64,000 nt of DNA from Streptomyces longispororuber (lineage in GTDB: Bacteria > Actinomycetota > Actinomycetes > Streptomycetales > Streptomycetaceae), in the NCBI RefSeq assembly GCF_014656095.1, contig NZ_BNBT01000008.1, positions 46,191-110,190 on the forward strand. The letters are read 5' to 3'. A model generated the notes under the pieces. It made no database searches. It was not told the DNA's origin and saw only the letters and a program-made list of their open reading frames with translations. Each line of letters starts with the position of its first letter. Positions within the stretch are counted from its first letter, which is position 1. Positions 1 through 10,324 of this stretch are shown one piece after another. The position numbers and the translations under genes are program-made.

Positions 1-537
1 GAGCACCTCGCCGCCGCCGGCGCCCGCCGCATCGGCCTGCTCACGGGCACCACCACCGACACGTACACCCATCTGTCCACGACCGCCTACCTGCGCTGGT
101 GCGAGCGCGTCGGCCAGGACCCGGTCTACGAGTCCTACCCGGCCCACGACCCGTGCGCGGGCGCCGTGGCCGCCGACCGCCTGCTCGCCCGGCCGGACCG
201 GCCCGACGCCGTGTACGGCCTGTTCGACCCGAACGGCACCGACCTGCTCGCCGCGGCCCGCCGCTACGGCCTGCGCGTACCCGACGACCTGCTCCTCGTG
301 TGCTGCAGCGAGTCGACGGTGTACGCCACCACCGAGCCGCCCATCACCACGCTGTCGCTGAAACCGCGCCGCATCGGCACGGCCGTCGTCCAGTTGCTCA
401 TCGACGCCATCGAGGGCTTGGACACCGGCCGTCCCGTCGAGCAGGTGATACCGACCGAGCTGATCGTGCGCACCTCGTCCGAGCGACGTCCGCCGCGCAC
501 GACCGTCAGTCCGCCCCGCTCGCCCGGCCACAGCTAG
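1..537 (+). CDS. LacI/GalR-family transcriptional regulator, C-terminal fragment (cut by window edge)
   Basis: The reading frame is open from base 1 to the TAG at 535-537, so only about 178 residues of a longer protein are present. The visible part matches the periplasmic-binding-protein-like effector domain of LacI/GalR regulators: an RRIGLLTG strand, a region ending in PDAVYGLFDPNG, then PDDLLLVCCSES and a terminal TTLSLKPRRIGTAVVQLLID segment, all typical of the end of this fold. The N-terminal helix-turn-helix lies left of the window. The effector and target operon cannot be told from this part. It is followed by 259 bases without a convincing gene. Confidence 0.8.
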   Translation, partial: EHLAAAGARRIGLLTGTTTDTYTHLSTTAYLRWCERVGQDPVYESYPAHDPCAGAVAADRLLARPDRPDAVYGLFDPNGTDLLAAARRYGLRVPDDLLLVCCSESTVYATTEPPITTLSLKPRRIGTAVVQLLIDAIEGLDTGRPVEQVIPTELIVRTSSERRPPRTTVSPPRSPGHS

Positions 538-796
538 GTTCCGGCGCGTCGGCCCCGGTCCACGACCCGGGGCCGACGCCCGCCGGGATCCGCCCGGGCT
601 GTCGTGACCTGTGGGGAAACCTCGGTCCAATTCGGGAGAAAACCATGGTGAACTGGGGCTCCCCGTCGATTCACCACCCCTGGTGCACCACACAGCGACA
701 GCCGCATTCCTATGATGGGCGGACGACACCGCGGGCCGCTGCGACCAGGCAGTCCGATCCCGGTGCAGATGCGGCGCAATGGTGGTGGAGGGGTCG

Positions 797-2452
797 ATGA
801 CTCAGGGGGCCGGTCAGGGACCCGAGGTGCGGACGGCGACGCTGCGCGACTTCCGCGTTCCCGCATATGTGTACGAGGGCGTCCGCGAGACCGGGACCCA
901 GGCCGCCGACCAGGCCCGTCAGTCCGTCCATCAGCCCGCCGACCAGGCCCACCGCCCCACCGTCCCCGGCCAGCACCAGCCGCTCGCCCCCGGGCACCAG
1001 TCCATCCCCGGACACCAGTCCGTCGATTCCGGGCACCAGTCCGTCGACCCCGGGCACCCGTCCGCCGTGAACGGTCACCACCCGACCGAAGTCGGTCAGC
1101 ACCCCGCCGCCCCCGGCCCCCGTTCCCCCGAGTACGGCGAGCAGCCCCAGGACCACGGCTACCGCCCCGCCGCGCCGGCCGACCACGGCGTGCCCCCGGC
1201 CGAGTACGTCGGACAGCCCGTGGAGCAGATCCCCCACCCGGACCCGTACGACGAGCAGCCGGAGACGTACGACGGGCAGCCGGCCGAGTACGCCGGGCAA
1301 ACGGACGCCTATGCGGGCCAGGCGGACCAGGCCCACGCCATCCAGCCCGCGGAGGCGCAGGGCGGTCTCACGCCGCGCGTTCCCGCGCAGCCGGGCCCGG
1401 GGCTCGCCGCGCACGCCCCCGAGGGCCCCTCGCACCCCGCGGCCCCGCAGGCGGCCGTGGGCGCCCCGGACCCCCTGACGGCGCAGACCCACCCCGGGTC
1501 GGCCGCCGACGTGCCCGAGGGCTACACCCCCACGGAGCGCGACCTGCCCGTCATCGGCCGCCGCGGCGACACCGTGCAGGTCGAGGTGCGCGAGATGCCC
1601 GAGCCGCCGCCCGCCCCGGGCACGGAGGAGCTCGGTCCGCTGTACGTCGTCGGCGACGTCCACGGCTACCTGGACGAGCTGGTCGCGGCGCTCCAGGCCG
1701 AGGGGCTCATCGACACCGACCTCACGTGGTGCGCGGGCAACACCCGGCTGTGGTTCCTCGGCGACTTCACCGACCGCGGACCCGACGGCATCGGCGTCAT
1801 CGACCTGGTGATGCGCCTGTCCGCCGAGGCCGCCGCCGCAGGCGGCTACTGCAAGGCGCTCATGGGCAACCACGAGCTGCTGCTCATCGGCGCCAAGCGC
1901 TTCGGCGACACGCCGGTCAACTCCGGCGCAGGCACCGCCACGTTCCAGGCCGCCTGGCTCCTCAACGGCGGCCAGAAGACGGACATGGAGCGCCTGGAGG
2001 ACCACCACCTGCAGTGGATGGCCCGCCTGGACGCCATCGAGGAGGAGGACGGGCACCTGCTCGTGCACTCCGACACCACCGCGTACCTCGACTACGGCGA
2101 CTCCATCGAAGAGGTCAACGACACCATCCGCGAGGCCCTCACGCGCAACGACCCGGACGAGTACTGGGACCTCTTCCGGAAGTTCACCAAGCGCTTCGCC
2201 TTCCGCGACGACAACGGCGCCCAGGCCGTGCGCGAGCTCCTCGACGTCTACGGCGGCAGCCGCATCGTCCACGGCCACAGCCCCATCCCGTACCTCCTGG
2301 GAGAGGTCGGCTCCGAGTACGACGGGGACGACGACGGCCGTCCCGTGATCGAGGGCCCGCACATCTACGCCGACGGCCTCGCCATCGCCATGGACGGCGG
2401 AGTGACCATGGCCGGAAAACTACTGGTGTGCCAGCTCCCTCTGGCTAACTGA
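797..2452 (+). CDS. Metallophosphoesterase with a proline/glutamine/histidine-rich N-terminal region
   Basis: The C-terminal half (from about residue 280 of 551) carries the calcineurin-like dinuclear metal phosphatase motifs: GDVHG with D287, GDFTDRG with D323, GNHE with N358-H359, and a late GHSP histidine. These are the expected metal ligands, so the enzyme is probably active; the family includes protein and dinucleotide polyphosphate phosphatases and the substrate is unknown. The first 270 residues are low complexity (Pro, Gln, His, Gly, Tyr) with short tandem repeats near residues 66-92, and I see no signal peptide. An in-frame ATG exists at 779, but the ATG at 797 has a GGAGGGG ribosome-binding site at proper spacing and is preferred. 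No neighbour suggests a pathway. Confidence 0.85.
   Translation: MTQGAGQGPEVRTATLRDFRVPAYVYEGVRETGTQAADQARQSVHQPADQAHRPTVPGQHQPLAPGHQSIPGHQSVDSGHQSVDPGHPSAVNGHHPTEVGQHPAAPGPRSPEYGEQPQDHGYRPAAPADHGVPPAEYVGQPVEQIPHPDPYDEQPETYDGQPAEYAGQTDAYAGQADQAHAIQPAEAQGGLTPRVPAQPGPGLAAHAPEGPSHPAAPQAAVGAPDPLTAQTHPGSAADVPEGYTPTERDLPVIGRRGDTVQVEVREMPEPPPAPGTEELGPLYVVGDVHGYLDELVAALQAEGLIDTDLTWCAGNTRLWFLGDFTDRGPDGIGVIDLVMRLSAEAAAAGGYCKALMGNHELLLIGAKRFGDTPVNSGAGTATFQAAWLLNGGQKTDMERLEDHHLQWMARLDAIEEEDGHLLVHSDTTAYLDYGDSIEEVNDTIREALTRNDPDEYWDLFRKFTKRFAFRDDNGAQAVRELLDVYGGSRIVHGHSPIPYLLGEVGSEYDGDDDGRPVIEGPHIYADGLAIAMDGGVTMAGKLLVCQLPLAN
991..1071 (+). repeat. Short coding tandem repeat (18-21 bp units) in the metallophosphatase head
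   Basis: Unit starts at 991, 1009, 1030 and 1051 encode variants of GHQSVDP. The repeat keeps frame, so length variation would not break the gene. Confidence 0.75.
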
Positions 2453-2647
2453 GCGTCCACCGGGCAGGGGCACCACGAGTACACCGCGCGGAGACGGGAC
2501 CACGCTGGCCAGCGGGCCAATTCTGGAAACCCCCTGTCACCGCGTACTGTCACGGCTCTACCATCGCTCTATCCGTAGCAGGCTCCCCTCCGTTCCTGCC
2601 CGACGGCTCGTGACCCTGCGAGCCCCAGCCCTACGGAGCATCGGGGG

Positions 2648-3526
2648 ATGCACATGAACAGCGCTCCACACCTGCTCAATGAGGACCGCCCCGAGTACAC
2701 GCGGATCCTCGACGAGGCGCTGCGCACCGCACCGAACCGCCCGGAGCTGGCCGCGGTGGGCCAGCGACTCAACCCCGAGCAGCTACGCACCATGGCGCTC
2801 AACGCCACTGCACTGATCACGGCCGCGGCAGCGGCCGAATACCGCCATTATGTGAAGGTCCGTGAGGATCTGCGCGACTCCGGCACCTCCGCCTCACCAC
2901 CGGTCCGTGAAGGGAGCGGACCCAGCTCCACCCCGGCCGAATCCGCGTCCGGCGGCGTCGGTCTCGCCACGATGGGCGAGGTCACCGAGACCGCAGGGGC
3001 CGGAGCGGTCGCCGTGGTCGCGGTGCTCGCCCCGCTGCTCGCGGGCGCGGCCGCCGCGATCTTCCTGCTCGTCGGCTACATCCTGAAGATGCTCGACCCC
3101 GAGCCCGCCTTCGCGGACACCCTGCTCACCGCCGGGTGGCTGTTCGGCGCGCTCACGGCGGCCGCCATCCTGGTCGCCGCGGTCGGCCTGCTCCTGACCG
3201 CCCTGCGCAACGGCTCCACTTCCCTCCAGGCAGGCTCGCACGACGAGCGGAACACGGAAGTGGAACGGGCCAGGGAGGCCTGGAGCCAGGCACTCCTGGA
3301 GCGCGGCATCCTGCCGTTCCTGCGGGAGGCGCTCGCGGAGCCGGGCACGACGCCCGGACCCCGGACGCCGCCCGCCGGCCCGACCGGGCGCATGCCGCAG
3401 CTCGGCTACCACAAGCCGGGGTTCAGCAGCCCTGAGGGCGGCTCCACCACCGGCACCCGGCCGAGCTACTCCAGCCCGGACTTCTCCAGCCCGGACTACG
3501 GAGGGCCCGAGCACCGGCCCGAGTAA
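2648..3526 (+). CDS. Hypothetical two-helix membrane protein
   Basis: 292 residues with no recognised catalytic domain. After a soluble helical N-terminus there are two hydrophobic segments at about residues 118-145 (Ala/Val/Leu-rich, ending LVGYILKML) and 157-185, followed by a charged helix with a DDERNTEVERARE-like character and a Pro/Gly/Ser-rich tail containing YSSPDFSSPDYGGPE. The topology suggests both termini lie on the same side of the membrane. ATGs at 2648 and 2654 are both possible after the G-rich stretch at 2643. The gene ends tail-to-tail with thiC, separated by 234 bases. Confidence 0.7.
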   Translation: MHMNSAPHLLNEDRPEYTRILDEALRTAPNRPELAAVGQRLNPEQLRTMALNATALITAAAAAEYRHYVKVREDLRDSGTSASPPVREGSGPSSTPAESASGGVGLATMGEVTETAGAGAVAVVAVLAPLLAGAAAAIFLLVGYILKMLDPEPAFADTLLTAGWLFGALTAAAILVAAVGLLLTALRNGSTSLQAGSHDERNTEVERAREAWSQALLERGILPFLREALAEPGTTPGPRTPPAGPTGRMPQLGYHKPGFSSPEGGSTTGTRPSYSSPDFSSPDYGGPEHRPE

Positions 3527-3544
3527 CCCGAAGGACGTCACCCG

Positions 3545-3588
3545 GTCGCCGGTCGGCGACGGGAGCGGCCCGGTCGCCGCCCGGCGAC
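3545..3588. terminator. Tandem GC-rich hairpins between convergent genes
   Basis: Two near-identical short inverted repeats (GTCGCC/GGCGAC with tiny loops) at 3545-3560 and 3573-3588 lie between the convergent membrane-protein gene and thiC. A role as a bidirectional terminator is inferred from position only; there is no U-tract. Confidence 0.35.
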
Positions 3589-3760
3589 GGGGCCACTCCG
3601 GTCCCGATCAAGGCCGGCGCCGACCCCCGCGCAGGGCGCGCCAGGCCCCCGCCCCGGCGCGCCAAGAGGCCGCTCCGCCCTGCCCGTACGCCGGTACGGG
3701 CCGCCCGAACAGGCGGGCCCGGCCGCCGGGCCCCGCGTCCACGGGGTCCAGGACCGGCGC

Positions 3761-5708
<1,948 letters not shown>

Positions 5709-5790
5709 CGTGTGCAAAGGTGCCTCCACGCTAGCGTCATATCGGGCGCGGTGAACAGAGGGCCCCCTCCGTTCTTGCGATGATCGGGCC

Positions 5791-7395
5791 GTGACCACGA
5801 CAGAGCCCCCCACACCGCCGCCCGTCCCGGAGCCGCACGGACACGGGCACGGCCACTCCCACAGCCATGGCCCTGCCGCGCCCGTCTCCCAGCATCTGCG
5901 CAAGGTCATCGCCGCCGTCCTGATCCCCTTCGCCGCGGCCGTCCTCGTGGGCCTCGCGGTGCTCTGGCCCGGCGGGACACCGGACCACGAGCGCACCGGC
6001 GTCGGCTTCGACCGGCAGACCAGGTCCGCCACCGTCGCGAAGGTCGAGGCGCTGCCCTGCAAGGACGTGAACGGCTCGCAGCCGCTGCCCAACGGCGACA
6101 CCTCCACCGCCGAGGGCAAGACCGCCCAGTCCCGCGCCCAGGGCACCTGCAAGAAGGCCACGATCAAGGTGACCAGCGGCCCGCACAAGGGCTACACCTT
6201 CACGGAGATCGTCCAGCCCGACGCCCCCCGCCAGCTCGAACAGGGCCAGGACGTGGTGGTCGCCTACGAGCCCAAGGCCCCCAAGGGCCTGCAGTACTCG
6301 GTCACCGACGTGGACCGCGAGGTGCCGATGGCCCTGCTCGCCGGCATCTTCGCCCTCGCCGTCGTGGTGGTGGGGCGGCTGCGCGGCGTGATGGCCCTGG
6401 TCGCCCTCGCGGTCAGCTTCCTGATCCTGACCTTCTTCATCCTCCCCGCGATCCTGCAAGGCTCGAACCCCCTGGTGGTCGCCGTCGTCGGGGCGAGCGC
6501 CATCATGCTGATCGCGCTCTACATGTGCCACGGCCTGACCGCGCGCACCTCGGTCGCGGTGCTGGGCACCTTGATCTCCCTCCTCCTCATCGGTCTGCTC
6601 GGCTCGCTCTTCCTCGGCTGGGCCTCCCTCTCCGGCAACACGGACGACAACACCGGCCTCATCCACGGCCTGTACCCGTCGATCGACATGAGCGGTCTGC
6701 TGCTCGCCGGCATCATCATCGGCTCCCTCGGCGTGCTCGACGACGTCACCGTCACCCAGACCTCCGCGGTCTGGGAGCTGCACCAGGCCAACCCGACGAT
6801 GGGCTGGCGCGGCCTGTACCGCGCGGGCATCCGCATCGGCCGCGACCACATCGCTTCGGTCGTCAACACCCTGGTCCTCGCCTACGCGGGCGCCGCCCTC
6901 CCCCTCCTGCTGCTCTTCTCCATCGCCCAGAGCAGCGTGGGCACCGTGGCCAACAGCGAGCTGGTCGCCGAGGAGATCGTCCGCACCCTGATCGGCTCGA
7001 TCGGCCTCGTCGCCTCCGTCCCCGTCACCACCGCGCTCGCCGCCCTCGTCGTCTCCGCCGACCGGCAGAACGCCCCTGCCTCGCCCGCCGCGGCGGGAGT
7101 CCCGGGCCCGGGCGGACCCGTGGGGCCTTACACCGGCGGACCGTTGGGGCCCGGCCCCGCGGGAACCCCCCACCAGGGGGCAGCCGGGCCCGCCGGGCCT
7201 GCTGGTCCTCCCGGCCCGGCCGGCCCTGCCGGCCCCGGAGGTCCTGCCGGGCCGATGGGCGCCCCGGGGGCACCGGGTCCGACGGGGGCGCCAGGACCGA
7301 CGGGGGCCCCTGGCCTCACTCCTCCCCGCTCGGGCACCAACCCCACCCGCCCCCGCCTCTCCCGCGGCGGCACGGGCCGCCGCCGAAAACCCTGA
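5791..7395 (+). CDS. YibE/F-family multi-pass membrane protein with a collagen-like C-terminal tail
   Basis: 534 residues starting at GTG 5791. A His-rich N-terminus (HGHGHGHSHSHG) precedes a first membrane helix at about residues 32-55. Then comes an extracytoplasmic or soluble domain with two Cys (LPCKDVNG, GTCKKAT), and a C-terminal bundle of about seven helices from residue 176 with the family-typical GVLDDVTVTQTSAVWEL segment. YibE/F proteins are putative permeases of unknown substrate. The last hundred residues depart from the family: from about residue 430 they form Gly-X-Y triplets such as GPAGPAGPPGPAGPAG, then a basic end (GGTGRRRKP). This gene is divergent from thiC. Confidence 0.82.
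   Translation: MTTTEPPTPPPVPEPHGHGHGHSHSHGPAAPVSQHLRKVIAAVLIPFAAAVLVGLAVLWPGGTPDHERTGVGFDRQTRSATVAKVEALPCKDVNGSQPLPNGDTSTAEGKTAQSRAQGTCKKATIKVTSGPHKGYTFTEIVQPDAPRQLEQGQDVVVAYEPKAPKGLQYSVTDVDREVPMALLAGIFALAVVVVGRLRGVMALVALAVSFLILTFFILPAILQGSNPLVVAVVGASAIMLIALYMCHGLTARTSVAVLGTLISLLLIGLLGSLFLGWASLSGNTDDNTGLIHGLYPSIDMSGLLLAGIIIGSLGVLDDVTVTQTSAVWELHQANPTMGWRGLYRAGIRIGRDHIASVVNTLVLAYAGAALPLLLLFSIAQSSVGTVANSELVAEEIVRTLIGSIGLVASVPVTTALAALVVSADRQNAPASPAAAGVPGPGGPVGPYTGGPLGPGPAGTPHQGAAGPAGPAGPPGPAGPAGPGGPAGPMGAPGAPGPTGAPGPTGAPGLTPPRSGTNPTRPRLSRGGTGRRRKP
7096..7320 (+). repeat. Collagen-like Gly-X-Y coding repeat
   Basis: An imperfect GC-rich repeat encodes Gly-Pro-Ala/Gly-Ala-Pro triplets, including GAPGAPGPTGAPGPTGAPG. 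It is in frame with the YibE/F gene and directly follows the last predicted membrane helix and a short linker. Confidence 0.85.
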
Positions 7396-7533
7396 CCCCC
7401 TCAGCGGACCTTTGCCACTGGGCATGGGGGCAGCCCCTGCCCCCACGCAGGTCCGCGCCCTACCCTTCGGCGATTACTGTGCGTCACAGACATCGCACCA
7501 CCGCGGTTCTTCCGCCACGGCCCGGAGCGATGC

Positions 7534-7941
7534 TCAGCCAGCGCTCTGCTCCTCCGCGAGGATCCGGTCCAGCGCCTCGTCCAGGTGCGCGTCGAAGTCG
7601 GCCAGCGCCCGCTCCTGCCCCAGCGGGACCAGCTTGTCCGTCCGGTCGAGGAAGGCGAGCAGTGGTGGGATCCCCGCCCTGAACAGCGCCTGGTCCGCCC
7701 CGACCTGCAGCCTGATGAAGGCCTCGTCGAGCGCGTCGGGGTCGGCGGGCGCGATGTGCACATCCCCGTCGCCGCAGGCCCGGCCCACTCCGTCGACCAG
7801 TAGCTCCCGCCCGAAGGCCCAGGTCACCGGGGTGTCACCGGGCAGGTGGAAGGTCAGCCGCACGGCATAGGGATCGCACGTCTCGTACCGGAGCTCCACC
7901 GGGATGCGGAACGACAGCTCCTCGGACACGAGGAAGCTCAT
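7534..7941 (-). CDS. ssgA: SsgA, sporulation-specific cell division activator
   Basis: SsgA-like proteins occur in sporulating actinomycetes; SsgA helps choose sites for septation and branching and stimulates sporulation-specific cell division. The product (135 residues from ATG 7941) begins MSFLVSEELSF and contains FHLPGDTPVTWAFGRELL and DRTDKLVPLGQE, matching SsgA itself over its whole usual length. The frame extends ten codons further upstream to 7971, but the internal start fits the family and has AGAGG just before it. The adjacent ssgR-like gene, in the same direction, identifies this paralogue as ssgA rather than another SALP. Transcription probably depends on SsgR. Confidence 0.92.
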   Translation of the reverse strand: MSFLVSEELSFRIPVELRYETCDPYAVRLTFHLPGDTPVTWAFGRELLVDGVGRACGDGDVHIAPADPDALDEAFIRLQVGADQALFRAGIPPLLAFLDRTDKLVPLGQERALADFDAHLDEALDRILAEEQSAG

Positions 7942-8072
7942 CATGACCTCTGCCTGGACCGACTCTCGCATCGCCGCCTACCCCGTCAGTAGCCTTCCGT
8001 GGCCAGGAACCAGCTCCCTGACACTCGTGTCATCTTGCTCAACGTACACAACAGATCACAAGGAGTGAGTTT

Positions 8073-9134
8073 TCAGATGCTGATAGAGAAGGCGAGTGTC
8101 CTGAGCAGCCTCCCGAGGTCCTCCTGCACGGCACGTGCCGCAGGCAACAACCGCTCCGCCTGAGCCGACGGAATCGAGATCGCCACGGTGGCCGCCGTGG
8201 TGCCCACCGTGATCGGAATCGCGGCGCAGACCGTGCCCAGCACGTACTCCTGGTGCTCCACCACCGGCGCCATCCGGCCAAGGCCGTCGAGCCTGCGGAG
8301 TAACGCCTGCTCGTCACGGACCGTGTTCGGCGTGAGCGACCGCACCGGATAGCGGTCGAGGTGCTCCCGCCGTGCCTCGTCGTCGAGTTGGGCCAGCAGA
8401 CACTGCCCGATGGCGTGGGCGTGCCCGGTCTCCCGGAAGTCGGCCCACTCCTCGACGGCCGGGGTGCCGGGGGTGTCGGCGATGGAGACGACCTCGATCT
8501 CACCGTCGCGGTAGAGGGCGAAGTACACAGGCGCACCGATGGCGTCGCGCCAGTGCGCCAGCACGTCGTCCACCATGGAACGACGTTTCTGCTGCGCCGC
8601 GCTGGCACCCAGCCGCTCCGCCGCCTCGCCCAGCACGAACACCCCGTGTTCCCGCCGCAGATAGCCCTCGTGGGTCAGCGTCCTGAGCAAGTGGTACGCC
8701 GTCGGGAGCGCGAGCCCCGACTCGCGGGCCAACTGCTTCGCGGGCGCCCCGCTCTCGTGCGACGCGGCGGCCTCCAGCAGCCGCATCGCCCGCTGCACCG
8801 AGCCGATCAGCGTCGGTCCGACGCCGGCCGAGCCGGTGTCCGCCGACATCGACGCCGCGGGGGTTGCCAACGGTGTCGGGGCCGGGGTCAGGGTCGACGA
8901 TGTGCGGCGCGCCGTACCCAGGGGCGGTGACTTCGGCCGCAGCGGGTGGATCGGCGACGAGTCGGGGGACGCCGAAGCGCGCGAGGGTGAGGAGGCGGGT
9001 GTGGAGGCGCTCTCCTCAGGGCCACCGTCGTGCGTCAGGGCGGCTTCGCGGGGACAGTTGGCTTCGTCCGCAGGGGCGGCTTCGCCTGCGGGGGCGGTGC
9101 GTTCAGGTGGGGGTGAGGCATCAACCGTGGCCAT
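8073..9134 (-). CDS. ssgR: SsgR, IclR-family activator of ssgA
   Basis: The C-terminal 250 residues are a complete IclR-type regulator: a winged helix (VQRAMRLLEAAASHESGAP...LARESGLALPTAYHLLRTL) followed by an effector-binding domain ending in VAISIPSAQAERLLP. In Streptomyces the IclR protein next to ssgA is SsgR, which activates ssgA. The gene lies upstream of ssgA on the same strand with a 131-base gap, long enough for a separate ssgA promoter. The ATG at 9134 has a GGGAG ribosome-binding site, so a Pro/Ser/Ala-rich extension of about 100 residues before the HTH seems to be translated; a shorter start near 8850 cannot be excluded. Confidence 0.88.
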   Translation of the reverse strand: MATVDASPPPERTAPAGEAAPADEANCPREAALTHDGGPEESASTPASSPSRASASPDSSPIHPLRPKSPPLGTARRTSSTLTPAPTPLATPAASMSADTGSAGVGPTLIGSVQRAMRLLEAAASHESGAPAKQLARESGLALPTAYHLLRTLTHEGYLRREHGVFVLGEAAERLGASAAQQKRRSMVDDVLAHWRDAIGAPVYFALYRDGEIEVVSIADTPGTPAVEEWADFRETGHAHAIGQCLLAQLDDEARREHLDRYPVRSLTPNTVRDEQALLRRLDGLGRMAPVVEHQEYVLGTVCAAIPITVGTTAATVAISIPSAQAERLLPAARAVQEDLGRLLRTLAFSISI

Positions 9135-9305
9135 GGGTCACTCCCTGCGCATGGGGGTTCCCTCCGTGTCGGGGGTACACGGGAGGGGGCAGTGGGCCCG
9201 CCTGCGGGGACAGCCCCGCGTCGGTTTCCGGACTCTAACCCTTGGCCACCGCTCCAGGGCCCAGCCTGGGGAAACTTCCCCCTCGGGAGGGAACCCCGGA
9301 CGGCC

Positions 9306-9533
9306 TCACCACTCGGCGCGTGACTTGCTGCGGGACGACGGCGAACTGGATATGAACTTCCGTACCACGTAGACGACTCCGCCGACCAGCGCCACGAAGA
9401 GCAGCACCTTGAAGAGCAGGGCGAACACGAAGCCGACGACACTCGCTATCAGGCCGCCGAACACGACCAGGGCGATGAGGGGCACCGCGACCCACTTCAC
9501 CCACCACGGCATACCGCCGAAGATCTCTCCCAT
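9306..9533 (-). CDS. Small membrane protein, DUF5326-like
   Basis: 75 residues starting MGEIFGGMPWWVKWVAVPLI, with two closely spaced hydrophobic helices (about residues 12-32 and 33-54) and a basic Ser-rich tail (KFISSSPSSRSKSR). This is the layout of the small DUF5326 proteins common in Streptomyces; no function is known. The frame is open further upstream, but the ATG at 9533 begins the conserved part and has an AAGGG-type ribosome-binding site. Three 17-bp direct repeats lie upstream of the start. Confidence 0.72.
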   Translation of the reverse strand: MGEIFGGMPWWVKWVAVPLIALVVFGGLIASVVGFVFALLFKVLLFVALVGGVVYVVRKFISSSPSSRSKSRAEW

Positions 9534-9937
9534 TGCCCTTGCCCTTTCCGTTCTCCGCCATGGGACGGAACTCCACGAGCCGCTGGAACTCCGTCGGTGA
9601 TGGAACTCCGCCGGTGACGGAACTCCGTCAGTAACGGAGCTTCGCTCCTGCGTGAGGCTCCGCACCTGCGCGGATTCCTTGCCTCACGTATTCGATGCTA
9701 GAGGGGCGAGCGCCCGTTCGGGGCGGCTCGATCCCTTGTCCTCCCCTGACTCTCCCCCTAGGGAACCCTGAGGCACGAACCCTGAGGTCCGGCCCTTGAT
9801 CCGGGCCGACCGCGTCCCCCGACACCGGCCGGGCCCCAGGAGACGCGGGCAGCGGGAGACGCGGGTGCCGGGAGACGCGGGCTCCGGGAGACGCAAGCAG
9901 CAGGAGACGCGGGCAGCGGGGAACGCGGTCGGCGAGG
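9534..9937. repeat. 404-base intergenic stretch with two tandem repeat arrays
   Basis: No gene is visible here. It holds three 17-bp direct repeats (GGAACTCCGYCRGTRAY, starting at 9585, 9602 and 9619) immediately upstream of the DUF5326-like gene. It also holds a 16-bp array (consensus AGACGCGGGCAGCGGG, copies at 9841, 9857, 9873, 9889, 9905 and a partial at 9921) just beyond the 3' end of the cupin gene. Confidence 0.8.
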
Positions 9938-10255
9938 TCACTGCTCCGGCGGCGAGAACACGACGAGGACCCGCAGGTCTTCGGTGATGTGGTGGAACTT
10001 GTGCGGCACCCCGGCGGGGACGTACACGACACTGCCGCGCGCGACCGGCGTCGTCTCCATGCCGACCGTGATCGAACCGCGGCCGCTGACAACCATGTAC
10101 ACCTCATCCTGTCGGTGCGGCTGTTGCGGGTCGGTGTCCCCGGCATCGAGCGCGTAGAGCCCGACCGACATGTTCCGCTCCCGCAGGAATTGCAGATACG
10201 CGCCGTCGTTGGCGGCGCGCTCCGCTTCGAGCTCGTCCAGTCGGAATGCCTTCAT
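9938..10255 (-). CDS. Cupin-domain protein
   Basis: 105 residues forming a single small cupin barrel: motif 1 is H-x-D-E-x-Y (PHRQDEVYMVVSGRGSITVG) and motif 2 contains PAGVPHKFHHITED. The metal-binding His and Glu residues are present, so it probably binds a divalent metal; substrate or signalling role is unknown. The start ATG at 10255 (MKAFRLDELEAER) was chosen because the conserved sequence begins there although the frame remains open upstream. It is divergent from the membrane protein at 10325 with only 69 bases between starts. Confidence 0.82.
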   Translation of the reverse strand: MKAFRLDELEAERAANDGAYLQFLRERNMSVGLYALDAGDTDPQQPHRQDEVYMVVSGRGSITVGMETTPVARGSVVYVPAGVPHKFHHITEDLRVLVVFSPPEQ

Positions 10256-10324
10256 CGCTCCTGTATGCCCCTTGCCACATCGTGGGCCGACCGCTGCCGG
10301 CCCAGGTCTGCCACGATCAGACAC

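Noticed and set aside
9841..9928. CRISPR-like array
   Set aside because: The units are only 16 bp and contiguous, without spacers; it is a simple minisatellite.
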